The position numbers and the translations under genes were made by a program. This document shows positions 8,632 through 17,260 of a stretch of DNA of 64,000 nucleotides, in pieces; within the stretch, counting starts at the first letter, position 1, and each line of letters begins with the position of its first letter. The notes beneath the pieces were generated by a model. The model had not been told where the DNA came from, did not search any database, and was given only the letters and a program-made list of their open reading frames with translations. Source of the DNA: JAIVJM01 sp963816985 (GTDB lineage Bacteria; Acidobacteriota; Blastocatellia; Pyrinomonadales; Pyrinomonadaceae); assembly GCA_963816985.1 (NCBI GenBank), contig CAWFMF010000001.1, forward strand, positions 9,955 to 73,954. Reading direction: 5' to 3'.

Positions 8632-10332
8632 ATGGGCGAACGCGAAGGACACTTGAAGGGCGACGCCGCCGGGCTGTCGCGCGAATGGCTGTGGCGGCTC
8701 ATCGCCGGGCGGGTCATCATCGGGGCGCTGCTGCTGGGGGCGGGGGCTTTGTGGACGGGCGCGGCGTCTGCGAACGGTTCGGGGCCGGGTCGCCTGAGCG
8801 GCGCGTTCCCGGTCGCCATGACCGTGCTCGTGCTCTCGATTCTCTACTCGCTGGCGCTGCGCTTCCGTCTCCTCCAGCCGCGAAAGCACGCCGGGGCGCA
8901 GTTCGCCCTCGACGTGCTGCTCATCACATGGCTCGTGTGGCTGACGGGCAGCCCTTACTCGCCTTACTCCGCGCTCTACATCGTCGTCATCTCGATAGCG
9001 GGGATTTTCCTCGGCGCGCGCGTCGCCTTGCTGACGGCGGTCGGCTGCGCGGCGTGCTACACGGGAGTGATGGTCGCGCTCTCCGCCGGTTGGCTGAGTC
9101 TGAGCGGCGGGGCGGCGGCGCACATCTCTCTGGCCGAAGCGGCGCAGGCCATCGGCCTCAACGACGTGGCGTTTCTCGTCGTCGGCCTTCTGGCGGCGCA
9201 GTTGGCGGGACGGCAAAAGCACTCCGACGTGCAGCTCATCGCGGCGACGCGCTCGCTCGAAAAGCTGCGCGCGCTGCACGAGCGCATCGTCGAGTCCATC
9301 CGTTCGGGCGTCGTCACGACTGACCTCGACCGACACATCTACACGATGAACCGCGCGGCGGAGGAGATGACCGGCTACACCGCCGAAGACCTGCGCGGGC
9401 AGGACGCCTCGATCCTCTTCGGCGATTTCAAGACGCAGATCGAAGAGGCTCTGCGCGCGGCCAGTGACGGTCACGCGGGCGGGCGATACGAGGCCGACTG
9501 CCTGACCTCCGAGGGCTTCCGCATCCGCCTCGGCTACAGCATCTCGCCGCTCTTCTCCGAGCGCGGCGAGACGACGGGCCTCGTCGTCACCTTTCAAGAC
9601 CTGACCGACATCCGCGCGATGGAAGAGACCTCGCGGCGGCAGGAGAGACTCTCGGCGGTCGGGCGCGTGGCCGCCGGCATCGCGCACGAGATTAGAAATC
9701 CTCTGGCGGCGATGCGCGGCTCGATTCAGGTCTTGCGCTCGGAACTCCCGCCGGACTCGGCGCAGGGCGAGTTGATGGAGATCGTGCTGCGCGAGTCCGA
9801 CCGCCTCAACCGCATCATCACGGACTTCCTGACCTACGCGCGCCCGCGACAGGTCTCGCTCGCCGAGACCGACTTGCGCGAGCCGCTGCGCGAGACCTTC
9901 GCGCTCCTGCGCCACAGCCCGGAGTTACGCGACGGGCACGAGATCGAAGACGTCGTGCCGGAAGAGGCCATCCCCGCACTCGCCGACGTGAACAGCATCA
10001 AGCAGGTCTTCTGGAACCTCGCGCGCAACGCCCTCAACGCGATGCCCGACGGCGGAACTTTGCGCGCCGAGATGCAGCAGGTCGGCGAAGACCGCGCCCG
10101 CATCACCTTCACCGACACGGGGCGCGGCATGACGCACGCGCAGGTCGAGCGTCTCTTCGAGCCCTTCTCTTCCTCGACGACCGGCGGGACGGGGCTCGGC
10201 CTCTCGATTGTTTATCAAATCATTCGCGATCACGGTGGTACAATCAACGTCCGCAGCCGCGAGGGCCACGGCACGACCATCACGGTCGAGCTGCCGTGTA
10301 AAGCTCAGGAGCCGGGGCCGAGGGGCCTTTAA
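8632..10332 (+). CDS. PAS-containing membrane sensor histidine kinase (PilS/NtrB-like)
   Basis: About 566 residues from the ATG at 8632 (MGEREGHLKGDAAG); an upstream GTG at 8614 is in frame, but AAGG lies close before the ATG. The N-terminal 200 residues hold about six membrane helices (for example RVIIGALLLGAGALW). A PAS domain follows (SIRSGVVTTDLDRHIYTMNR). HisKA has its His in AAGIAHEIRNPLAAMRGS, and the ATPase has the N box ARNALNAMPDGG and G boxes DTGRGM and TGLGLSIVYQII. It is followed 38 bp later by a sigma-54 response regulator and, 2.8 kb on, by two pilin genes. This is the PilS-PilR-pilin arrangement, so it probably controls pilin transcription. Confidence 0.87.
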   Translation: MGEREGHLKGDAAGLSREWLWRLIAGRVIIGALLLGAGALWTGAASANGSGPGRLSGAFPVAMTVLVLSILYSLALRFRLLQPRKHAGAQFALDVLLITWLVWLTGSPYSPYSALYIVVISIAGIFLGARVALLTAVGCAACYTGVMVALSAGWLSLSGGAAAHISLAEAAQAIGLNDVAFLVVGLLAAQLAGRQKHSDVQLIAATRSLEKLRALHERIVESIRSGVVTTDLDRHIYTMNRAAEEMTGYTAEDLRGQDASILFGDFKTQIEEALRAASDGHAGGRYEADCLTSEGFRIRLGYSISPLFSERGETTGLVVTFQDLTDIRAMEETSRRQERLSAVGRVAAGIAHEIRNPLAAMRGSIQVLRSELPPDSAQGELMEIVLRESDRLNRIITDFLTYARPRQVSLAETDLREPLRETFALLRHSPELRDGHEIEDVVPEEAIPALADVNSIKQVFWNLARNALNAMPDGGTLRAEMQQVGEDRARITFTDTGRGMTHAQVERLFEPFSSSTTGGTGLGLSIVYQIIRDHGGTINVRSREGHGTTITVELPCKAQEPGPRGL

Positions 10333-10370
10333 CGGCTAGGACAACTGCGAAGACTTCCCAAGATTTTGCT

Positions 10371-11789
10371 ATGGCTAACATCTTAATCGTTGACGACGAG
10401 CAGGGCATGAGGCAGCTCCTCTCGCTGGTCTTCGGGCGCGCGGATCATCAGGTGCGCGCCGCCGAGAGCGGCGCTAAGGCTCTGGAGATGCTGCGGCGCG
10501 AGCCCGCCGACCTCATCATCTCGGACGTGAAGATGCCGGACATGAACGGCATCGAGCTGCTGCGGGCGGTCAGGGAGTTTTTGCCCGAAGTGGCGGTCGT
10601 GATGATGACGGCCTTCGCCACCGTGGACACGGCGCGCGAGGCGTTCAAGCTCGGCGCGGACGACTTCATCCAGAAGCCCTTCGACGTGGACGAGCTGAAG
10701 CTCATCGTCTCGAAGGCGCTCGAACGGCTCCGGCTCTTGCAGGAGAACCGGGCCTTCAAACGCGCGCAGCGCGAGCGGGGCCGACTCGATCAAATCATCG
10801 GTCGTTCGGGCCGGATGCAGGCCGTCTACCAGATGATCGAGACGGTCGCGGGCGTCCAGTCCACCGTCCTCATCACGGGCGAATCGGGCACGGGCAAGGA
10901 GATGGTCGCCCGCGCCGTCCACAACCTCTGACCGCGCGCCGACAAGCCCTTCATGCCGATCAACTGCGGCGCGTTCACCGAGACGCTGCTTGAGTCCGAA
11001 CTCTTCGGCTACGTGCGCGGCGCGTTCACCGGCGCGACCGCGAACCGCAAGGGGCTCTTCGAGGCGGCGGACAAGGGCACAATCTTCCTCGACGAGATCG
11101 GCGAGATGTCGCCGACGATGCAAGTGAAACTCCTCCGCGTCCTTCAGGAGCGGAAGGTGCGCCCCGTCGGCGCGCACGAGGAGAGTTCCTTCGACACGCG
11201 CGTCATCGCCGCCACGAATCGCGACCTCGCCGCGATGGTCAAGCAGGGCGGCTTCCGCGAAGACCTCTTCTACCGCATCTCGGTCATCCCCATCGAGCTG
11301 CCCCCTCTGCGCGAGCGGCGCGAAGACATCCCCGACCTCGTCGAGCACTTCACGCAAAAGTTCTGTACACAGACGGGCCGCGCCCTCCAAGTCTCGGAGC
11401 GCACGATGGAGCACCTCGAACGCTACTCGTGGCCGGGTAACGTGCGCGAGCTTGAACACACTATCGAGCGCGCCGTCGCCTTAGAGCGCACCGACACGAT
11501 TCAGCCCGAAGCGCTCCCGCAGCAGGTGACGAACTATAACCCCTCGCGCGTTGACCCCTCGGCCTTCGACCTGCCCGACGAAGGCATCAACCTCGTCGCG
11601 CATCTTGAGCACCTCGAAAAGACCTACCTCCTCGAAGCGCTCCGCCGCACGGGCGGCAACCAGACGCGCGCGGCGGAAGTCCTCCACCTCTCGGTGCGGA
11701 GCCTTCGCCACCTCCTCGACAAGCACGGCATCCGCAACCTCACCGCCCAACTCCGCTCGGACGCCGCCGGGCGCGGCGGGGCAGAGTAA
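10371..11789 (+). pseudogene. Sigma-54 response regulator (PilR/NtrC-like) with an in-frame TGA stop
   Basis: Two collinear frames in the same phase make one NtrC-type regulator of about 472 residues. The receiver starts ILIVDDEQGMRQLL, with Asp in LIISDVKMPDMNG and Lys in FIQKPFDV. The AAA+ domain has Walker A GESGTGKEM, the sigma-54 contact loop as GAFTGAT, and Walker B TIFLDEIGEM. A Fis-type helix-turn-helix ends the protein (GGNQTRAAEVLHLSVRSLRH). A TGA at 10929-10931 interrupts it between ARAVHNL and PRADKPFMP, where this family normally has a serine codon. One base change explains it. Sequence conservation on both sides is full, so error, recent mutation or readthrough are all possible. 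The kinase at 8632 is its partner. Confidence 0.85.
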
Positions 11790-11804
11790 AAGGCGGAGGG
11801 GTGA

Positions 11805-11832
11805 TTGTGTGCTTACCCAAAATGTTTATAAT
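11805..11832 (+). promoter_or_regulatory. Sigma-70-type promoter for the DUF433 gene
   Basis: TTGTGT (11805-11810), a 16-bp spacer and a perfect TATAAT (11827-11832) lie 33 bp before the ATG at 11865. An AGGAG ribosome-binding site follows. Confidence 0.65.
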
Positions 11833-11864
11833 GTCTTTCGGGGTAGAGCTTAGGAGAGGCTGTT

Positions 11865-12182
11865 ATGAATAAACAATATGTCGAAAAGATAGGCAGAGCT
11901 TACCGTCTCGTCGGGAGTCGTGTATCTCTGGATTCTATCGTTTATGCCTTCCTTAACGGTCAATCGCCTGAAAGTATCGTGGAGAGTTTCCCTACCCTTT
12001 CGCTCGAACAGGTGTACGGCGCAATCACCTTTTACCTCGCCAACCGCGACGAAATTAATGAATACCTACGACAAGGACGAGAGGAGTTCGAGGCTTTACG
12101 TCAGACTACGCGGGAGGCAAACCCGCTGTTGTATAAGAAGCTTGAAGAAGCCCGAAGTCGCATCTCGTCTGCCCGTCGGTAA
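11865..12182 (+). CDS. DUF433 protein, probable antitoxin
   Basis: A 105-residue protein. Residues 20-65 (RVSLDSIVYAFLNGQSPESI, then SLEQVYGAITFYLANRDEI) are a typical DUF433 helix-turn-helix-like domain. The C-terminal part is helical and charged. DUF433 proteins are usually found beside DUF5615 PIN-like nucleases and are thought to neutralise them and bind the operator. Here the DUF5615 gene comes next but 181 bp away, beyond a terminator, which is unusual. It has its own promoter and AGGAG site. Base composition is lower in GC than the flanking genes, which hints at transfer. Confidence 0.82.
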   Translation: MNKQYVEKIGRAYRLVGSRVSLDSIVYAFLNGQSPESIVESFPTLSLEQVYGAITFYLANRDEINEYLRQGREEFEALRQTTREANPLLYKKLEEARSRISSARR

Positions 12183-12303
12183 CAATTCTTTACGTATCCC
12201 CTCGTGAGTTGACTAAAAGTCCGTGCGCGAAGATTTGACTTGACGCGCGCGGCACAGTTCAGAAGAACCCGCCTGCCGATCTTAGAGGCCAAGCCCATTG
12301 GGT

Positions 12304-12329
12304 CCCGCCTCGGAACGGCGGGCTTTTTT
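12304..12329 (+). terminator. Rho-independent terminator between DUF433 and DUF5615 genes
   Basis: Stem CCCGCC (12304-12309) and GGCGGG (12317-12322) with a 7-nt loop, then C and six T. It lies between the two halves of the probable toxin-antitoxin pair. No recognisable RNA family is seen in the 120 bp before it. Confidence 0.8.
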
Positions 12330-12363
12330 GTTTTGAAGCGGGAGTCTAGCGGAAGGTGAATTC

Positions 12364-12714
12364 ATGGAAATTAGATTCCAAGCTGATGAGGACTTAAACG
12401 AAACGATAATCACAGCATTGAAACGCCACGAGCCGCGCATTGATTTCCTGACAGCGTACAACGCCGGGATAAAAGGTATGCCTGATTGGCAGGTGCTTGG
12501 AGTCGCCGCACGGTCAGGTCGCATCCTTGTAACTCACGACCTCAAGACGATGCCCTATGAATTTGCAAAGTTCATTCAAACGCATGATAGCCACGGTGTC
12601 TTGATTGTTACCCAAGACCTCCCGTTGGCAACTGCTGCTGAAGAGTTATTTCTCATTTGGTCGGAGATGAAGTTGGAGGATTGGGTGAACAGGATTTGCA
12701 CTCTACCTCTTTAA
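12364..12714 (+). CDS. DUF5615 PIN-like protein, probable toxin nuclease
   Basis: A 116-residue protein. The N-terminus IRFQADEDLN carries the conserved acidic residues of the DUF5615 (Mut7-C-like PIN) fold. A central GRILVTHDLKTMP block has the second conserved Asp. These proteins are predicted RNases of type II toxin-antitoxin modules with DUF433 partners. GGAAGG lies about 9 nt before the ATG. It follows a terminator rather than overlapping the DUF433 gene, so the pair may be separately transcribed. GC content is lower than in the neighbours. Confidence 0.82.
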   Translation: MEIRFQADEDLNETIITALKRHEPRIDFLTAYNAGIKGMPDWQVLGVAARSGRILVTHDLKTMPYEFAKFIQTHDSHGVLIVTQDLPLATAAEELFLIWSEMKLEDWVNRICTLPL

Positions 12715-13094
12715 TGCGTCTCGCGAATCTGGAAGCGGGGGCGGCGGATTCCTGAAACGGAATCGGCCTGTTTCCGGCGAAGGCCCTTTGGTGACAAGCA
12801 GTTGCGGGTTGTCAAATTCCGTCATCCGGCCCGTGCCGAAATTTGTTACCCGGCCCCTCACGGCACTTCTCAAGTGCTCCCGCGCGCGCGGCCCGTCAGG
12901 ACTGATTACTTGCAAAATTAATGACTAAACGGCCTTTTCGGCGTCGCGCGGGGCGGCGGGACGGTCTTGGCACGGCTCTTGTTAAGGGTGATGCTGACCG
13001 AATCGCGCCACTGACGACGCGTAAGCCTGAAACGATGTCCGACAGCGCGAGAAATAATCTTCACTCGAAACATCTCAAGGAGCACCCAGAGAAA
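12715..13094. other. Intergenic region upstream of the first pilin gene
   Basis: This 380-bp stretch has no supported gene. It holds a possible sigma-54 promoter at 12968-12983, so the pilin transcript would have a leader of about 100 nt. A longer in-frame extension of the pilin frame back to 12921 is rejected because pilin leader peptides are short. Confidence 0.55.
12968..12983 (+). promoter_or_regulatory. Possible sigma-54 (-24/-12) promoter for the pilin gene
   Basis: TGGCACG, four bases and TTGT match the TGGCACG-N4-TTGC consensus with correct spacing and one mismatch (C to T at the -12 element). It lies about 112 bp before the pilin ATG, and a sigma-54 activator is encoded 1.2 kb upstream, as in PilS/PilR control of pilA. 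Confidence 0.5.
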
Positions 13095-13583
13095 ATGCAA
13101 ACGAAAAAAGGCCAGTCCGGCTTCTCGCTCATCGAACTTCTGATCGTCGTCGCGATCATCGGCATCATCGCCGCCATCGCCATCCCCAACCTCCTCGCCG
13201 CGCGTCGCGCCTCGAACGAATCCGCCGCCATCGCCACGATGAAGACGATTCTCAACGCCGAAGAGACCTACCGCTCGACCAAGGGCGAGGGCAACAAGTA
13301 CGCCGGTCAGGCCGTCCTCAAGACCGAGAAGCTTCTCGACACGGTCGTCGGCGATCCCGCCGCGGTCAAGTCCGGCTACAAGTACGTCGTGTCGGCAGTC
13401 GGCACGGACGATGTGTGGTTTGACGCCACGGGCACCTCGCAGCAGGCTTCGACCGGCTCGCGCAGCTTCTCCACCAACGAGGCGGGCGTCGTCTACGGCA
13501 GCGCCTCCGGCACCCTGACCGCCCCGACCTTCGCGGCTGACGACACCCGCGCGGTCACCGGCGGCACCCCCGTCAAGAACTAA
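13095..13583 (+). CDS. Type IV pilin / major pseudopilin-like protein
   Basis: About 162 residues from the ATG at 13095. The leader MQTKKGQSG precedes the prepilin peptidase site G/F, then FSLIELLIVVAIIGIIAAIA with the conserved Glu at position 5 of the mature protein. The hydrophobic N-terminal helix continues into a variable, Gly/Thr-rich C-terminal head with no cysteines. It could be a PilA pilin or a GspG-like pseudopilin; the neighbouring PilS/PilR-like system and possible sigma-54 site favour pilin. A paralogue follows 97 bp downstream. GGAG lies about 14 nt before the ATG, so translation start is fairly but not fully certain. Confidence 0.87.
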   Translation: MQTKKGQSGFSLIELLIVVAIIGIIAAIAIPNLLAARRASNESAAIATMKTILNAEETYRSTKGEGNKYAGQAVLKTEKLLDTVVGDPAAVKSGYKYVVSAVGTDDVWFDATGTSQQASTGSRSFSTNEAGVVYGSASGTLTAPTFAADDTRAVTGGTPVKN

Positions 13584-13615
13584 CACCGCCGCTCTCGACA
13601 CTGACTCGCACTTCC

Positions 13616-13646
13616 GAAGGGGCGGCATCCACATGCCGCCCCTTCG
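13616..13646 (+). terminator. Hairpin between the two pilin genes
   Basis: A 12-bp stem with a single bulged C (CGAAGGGCGGCAT and its near-complement) and a CCAC loop, followed by a pyrimidine-rich stretch. It may attenuate transcription between the first pilin and the second, a common way to make the major pilin more abundant. Confidence 0.5.
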
Positions 13647-13680
13647 CTTTCCCTCTCTCCAGAGACAGCGGAGCACGATA

Positions 13681-14133
13681 ATGCATAGAGACAGAAGGCA
13701 GACCGGCTTTTCGCTCATCGAACTGTTGATCGTCGTCGCGATCATCGGCATCATCGCCGCCATCGCCATCCCCAACCTCCTCAAGGCGCGCAAGGCGACG
13801 AACGAGGCCTCGGCCATCAACAGCATGCGCACCATCTGGAGCGCGCAGACCGTCTACCGCAAGACCTTCACCAACGACACGACCTATGCCCCGAACCTGA
13901 CGACACTCGGCACGGCCCCCGGCGCGCGCATCCTCAACGTCGTCCTCGGCGGCTCCGACACCCCGACCAAGAGCGGCTACGATTTCGCAATGACCGGCAG
14001 CACGGGCACCTTCTCGGCGACCGCCGAACCGCAGGTCGGGCGCGGCGACCGCCACTTTTTCGTGGATGAGTCGGCGGTCATCCGCTATAACCACACCGCC
14101 ATGGCCACGGAAACCGACCGCGCCATCCAGTAG
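13681..14133 (+). CDS. Second type IV pilin-like protein
   Basis: About 150 residues from the ATG at 13681 (MHRDRRQTG, then the G/F cleavage site and FSLIELLIVVAIIGIIAAIA). The first 34 mature residues are nearly identical to the upstream pilin, at DNA level too, while the head domain differs, so the genes are paralogues from a tandem duplication. The Glu-5 is present. An upstream in-frame ATG at 13633 falls in the inter-pilin hairpin and is unlikely. Likely a minor pilin or alternative subunit. Confidence 0.85.
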   Translation: MHRDRRQTGFSLIELLIVVAIIGIIAAIAIPNLLKARKATNEASAINSMRTIWSAQTVYRKTFTNDTTYAPNLTTLGTAPGARILNVVLGGSDTPTKSGYDFAMTGSTGTFSATAEPQVGRGDRHFFVDESAVIRYNHTAMATETDRAIQ

Positions 14134-14369
14134 GCCGACCGTCATCAAGTCTCCAGCTCCGTTCGTGGTCGAACCTCCCGCACGCCTTCACGAGCGACTC
14201 AACCTGCTCGTCCACTGCGGCGTCACCGTCAAGGTCTTCCGCCCCGCGCGCCGTCTCAGCGACGACGCGCGGTTAGCCGCGCCCGACAATATCCGTCTCT
14301 CGAAGCAGTAGAAAAAGTCTTCACACGTCGCAGCCGTCACCCGCCGTCCGGCGCGGGGCGTGGAAAAAA

Positions 14370-15236
14370 ATGCCGATGAGCGGTAATGTTGAATTCATGG
14401 AGCAGGCCCAGACAGTTTCGAGCGCGGGCGCGTCCGCCGTTGAGACGAAGCACTCCTCTCTGCGGCGCGTCGGGACGATTGCGCGCAACACCTTCCGCGA
14501 GGCGGTGCGCGACCGCGTGCTTTACAACCTCGTCGTCTTCGCGCTGCTGCTGACGACCGCCGCCATCTTCCTCGGCGAGCTGTCGGCGGCGCAGGAAGCG
14601 AAGATCATCGTTGACATGGGCTTGAGCGCGACGCTCGTCTTCGGCGTCTTCATCGCCATCTTCGTCGGCGTCGGGCTCGTCTACAAAGAGATCGAGCGGC
14701 GCACCGTCTACGCCATCTTCGCGAAGCCGGTCGGGCGCGGCGAGTTCCTCGTCGGCAAGTACGCGGGGCTCTCTCTGACGCTCGCCGTCAACGTCGCGGT
14801 GATGGGGGCGGGCGTCTCGCTCGCGCTCCTCTACGTGCGCGGCGGTTGGACGCCGCTCGCCCTGAGCATCTGGCCCGCCGTGGGGCTCATCCTCTTCGAG
14901 CTTTTGATTCTGGTGGCGCTCGCGCTCCTCTTCTCTTCCTTCTCGACGCCCGCGCTCTCGGCGGTCTGCACCTTCTTCGTCTTCGTCATCGGCCACTTCA
15001 GCGCAGACCTGCGGACGTTCGCCGACTCGCTCGGCTCGCCCGCCGCCGGGGCCGTCTTCGGCGCGCTCTACTATCTTTTGCCGAACCTCTCGAACTTCTC
15101 TTACATCACCGCCGCCTCGCACGGGCAGACGCCGACGGCGGCGGCCTTCTTCGGGGCGGTCGTGTACGCGCTCGTCTACGTCGCCGTGCTGCTCGCCGCC
15201 GCCACGCTCATCTTCAAACGACGGAACTTCAAATGA
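14370..15236 (+). CDS. ABC-2 type transporter permease
   Basis: A 288-residue integral membrane protein with about six membrane helices (for example LYNLVVFALLLTTAAIFLGE). The N-terminal motif RRVGTIARNTFREAVRDRVL and the block EIERRTVYAIFAKPVGRGEF are typical of ABC-2 permeases related to NatB/CcmB-like exporters. Its ATPase is probably the gene at 16301. The stop overlaps the start of the TPR gene (ATGA), so the two are translationally coupled. The exported substrate is unknown. A second ATG at 14397 is also possible as a start. Confidence 0.85.
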   Translation: MPMSGNVEFMEQAQTVSSAGASAVETKHSSLRRVGTIARNTFREAVRDRVLYNLVVFALLLTTAAIFLGELSAAQEAKIIVDMGLSATLVFGVFIAIFVGVGLVYKEIERRTVYAIFAKPVGRGEFLVGKYAGLSLTLAVNVAVMGAGVSLALLYVRGGWTPLALSIWPAVGLILFELLILVALALLFSSFSTPALSAVCTFFVFVIGHFSADLRTFADSLGSPAAGAVFGALYYLLPNLSNFSYITAASHGQTPTAAAFFGAVVYALVYVAVLLAAATLIFKRRNFK

Positions 15237-16201
15237 GAGGGAGCGTCGAAAAAGATTCGGGCCGGAGAGACGCACCGGGAGCGGTCTCTTCATCAAGCCT
15301 CTGGGACGCGCGCGACGCTCTGCTCGTGCTGCTCGTCGTCGCGGGGCTTGGGCTTGTCTTCGCCCTCTCGCGCGCGCTCGAAGGGCGGCGACCGTCCGAC
15401 GACCCCTTCGCGTCTTACGAGCAGGCTTACGTGACGCCCGAAGCCGCGCGCCGGATGAGCCTCGGCTTTAACGGGCTGGTGGCCGACTGGTACTGGCTCC
15501 GCTCCCTGCAATACGTCGGGCGCAAGAGCGCCGCGTACCGGGGTGACATCAGGCTCGACGACCTGAGCCCGCTCGACATGAAGGGACTCGCGCCGCTGCT
15601 CGAACGCGCGACCACGCTCGACCCGCAGTTCATGTCGGTCTACGATTTCGGCTCGATGGTCTTACCGGCGGTTGATGCGGAAGCCGCCATCCGGCTCGTC
15701 TCCAAAGGCATCCGCGAGAACCCGCGCGCGTGGCGCTTGTACCAGCGGCTCGGCTTCATCTACTGGCAGCAACAACGCTTCCCCGAAGCCGCCGAGACCT
15801 TCCGCGCGGGCGCGCGTCTGCCCGAAGCGCCCGGCTGGATGGAGGCTCTGGCCGCGCAGATGGAGATCAGCGGCGGCAGCCGCGACACGGCGCGCGCCAT
15901 CTACCGGCGCATGTACGCCGAATCCGAAGACGAGCAGCTCAAGAACGTCGCCCTCAAGCGACTGCTGCAAATCGAATCGCTCGAAGAGCGCGATGAGATT
16001 CGCGCTGTGCTCGAAACTTTCCGGGCGCGCGTCTCCCGCTGCGCCTCGAACTGGCGAGAGGTGGCCGGCGCACTCCGCGCCGCCGGACTCAAGACCGACC
16101 CCACGGGCTCGCCGCTCGACCCGACCGGCGTCCCCTACACACTCGACTCCGCCGCCTGCGCCGCGCAACTCGACGCGCGCTCGGAGATTCCGAAGAAATG
16201 A
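15233..16201 (+). CDS. Membrane-anchored TPR protein linked to an ABC transporter
   Basis: About 322 residues. The ATG at 15233 overlaps the permease stop by 4 bp. After a short basic/polar N-terminus comes one membrane segment (ALLVLLVVAGLGLVFAL). The rest is helical with TPR-like repeats (ENPRAWRLYQRLGFIYWQQ, then RFPEAAETFRAG). The block GFNGLVADWYWLRSLQYVG is conserved in acidobacterial proteins of this context. It lies between the permease and ATPase genes and probably assembles with them. Its stop codon sits in a 7-nt-phased palindrome. Confidence 0.75.
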   Translation: MRGSVEKDSGRRDAPGAVSSSSLWDARDALLVLLVVAGLGLVFALSRALEGRRPSDDPFASYEQAYVTPEAARRMSLGFNGLVADWYWLRSLQYVGRKSAAYRGDIRLDDLSPLDMKGLAPLLERATTLDPQFMSVYDFGSMVLPAVDAEAAIRLVSKGIRENPRAWRLYQRLGFIYWQQQRFPEAAETFRAGARLPEAPGWMEALAAQMEISGGSRDTARAIYRRMYAESEDEQLKNVALKRLLQIESLEERDEIRAVLETFRARVSRCASNWREVAGALRAAGLKTDPTGSPLDPTGVPYTLDSAACAAQLDARSEIPKK

Positions 16202-16283
16202 TGAATGCGGAATGATGAATGATGAATTAAGACCTCGCTGCTTCTGTCTTTCATTCATCATTCATCATTCCGCATTCATCATT
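16197..16283. repeat. Heptamer-phased palindrome (ATTCATC type)
   Basis: Arms built from ATTCATC/ATTCCGC heptamers (right arm 16250-16283) pair with the complementary left arm (16197-16226) across a spacer of about 23 nt. It lies between the TPR and ABC ATPase genes and includes the TPR stop codon. It belongs to the family of 7-nt-phased palindromes in this window. Confidence 0.85.
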
Positions 16284-16300
16284 TCCTTATTGAGGTTCGA

Positions 16301-17260
16301 ATGATGTCTCCTGCCGTTGAGATTAATAACCTGACGAAGGACTACGAAGTAGGCTTCCTGCGCAAGCGGAGGGTGCGCGCTCTGGACGGGCTTTCGCTTG
16401 AGGTCGAGCGCGGGGAGATTTTCGGCTTCCTCGGCGCGAACGGCGCGGGCAAGACGACGACGTTGAAGCTCCTGATGCGACTCATGTACCCGACGGCGGG
16501 CGGCGCGCGCATTTTGGGCCGCGACGTGGGCGACATCTCGATGCACGCGCGCATCGGCTACCTGCCGGAGCACCCGTACTTTTACGATTACCTGACGGCG
16601 CGCGAGCTGGTGGAATACTGCGCCGAGCTGTTCGGCTACTCGCGGTCGGAGCGCAAGCGGCGGGCTTCGGATTTGCTCGCGCGCGTGCGGCTCGAAGAGA
16701 AGAGTTGGGACAAGCAGTTGCGGAAGTTCTCGAAGGGGATGTTGCAGCGCGTGGGGCTCGCGCAGGCGCTCGTCAACGACCCGTCCGTCGTCTTTCTGGA
16801 CGAGCCGATGAGCGGACTCGATCCCATCGGACGCCGGGAGGTGCGAGACCTCATCGCCTCTCTGCGCGCCAGCGGCACGACCGTCTTCCTCTGCTCGCAC
16901 ATCCTCGCCGACATCGAAGTCCTCTGCGACCGCGCGGCCATCCTCCAGCGCGGGCGGCTCGCGCACATCGGTCGGCTCGACGAGTTGCGCGGGGCCGGCG
17001 GCGGCGACGGCGCGCGCGCGATGGAAGTCGTCGTCTCCGGCGCGGACGCTTCGCGGCTCGCGGCTTCGCTCGAAGGCTTAGAAGGCGCGCGCCTGACGGC
17101 GACGCCGGGCGGGGCGCGCATCGAAGTGCCCTCGGAAGAGCACGTGGACGAAGCCCTCCGCGCCGCGCGCGCCGCCGGGGCGAGTCTCGTCTCCGTCCAC
17201 CCGGTCGGCAACGCGTTGGAAGAGTTGATGGTCAGCGAGGACTCAACGACGCGGGCATGA
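16301..17260 (+). CDS. ABC transporter ATP-binding protein
   Basis: A 319-residue ATPase. Walker A is LGANGAGKTTTLKLL, the signature is FSKGMLQRVGLAQAL (SKG variant of LSGGQ), Walker B is VVFLDEPMSGLDP and the H-loop His is in FLCSHILADIE. The C-terminal 80 residues form a small regulatory domain, as in NatA-like exporters. Either of two adjacent ATGs (16301, 16304) could start it; GAGG lies 7-10 nt upstream. With the permease at 14370 it makes an ABC-2 exporter. The gene ends exactly where a 273-bp nested palindrome begins. Confidence 0.9.
   Translation: MMSPAVEINNLTKDYEVGFLRKRRVRALDGLSLEVERGEIFGFLGANGAGKTTTLKLLMRLMYPTAGGARILGRDVGDISMHARIGYLPEHPYFYDYLTARELVEYCAELFGYSRSERKRRASDLLARVRLEEKSWDKQLRKFSKGMLQRVGLAQALVNDPSVVFLDEPMSGLDPIGRREVRDLIASLRASGTTVFLCSHILADIEVLCDRAAILQRGRLAHIGRLDELRGAGGGDGARAMEVVVSGADASRLAASLEGLEGARLTATPGGARIEVPSEEHVDEALRAARAAGASLVSVHPVGNALEELMVSEDSTTRA

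Noticed and set aside
10929..10931. TGA as a selenocysteine codon
   Set aside because: The position is normally Ser in NtrC-type regulators, not Cys, and no selenocysteine-insertion hairpin was evident after it.
12190..12330. Known small RNA (6S, SRP, tmRNA, RNase P) before the terminator at 12304
   Set aside because: None of the hallmark sequences of these RNAs was found; it is kept only as an unexplained spacer.
14134..14369. Frame at 14066-14311 as a separate gene
   Set aside because: It overlaps the second pilin out of frame, lacks a ribosome-binding site and has a non-coding composition.
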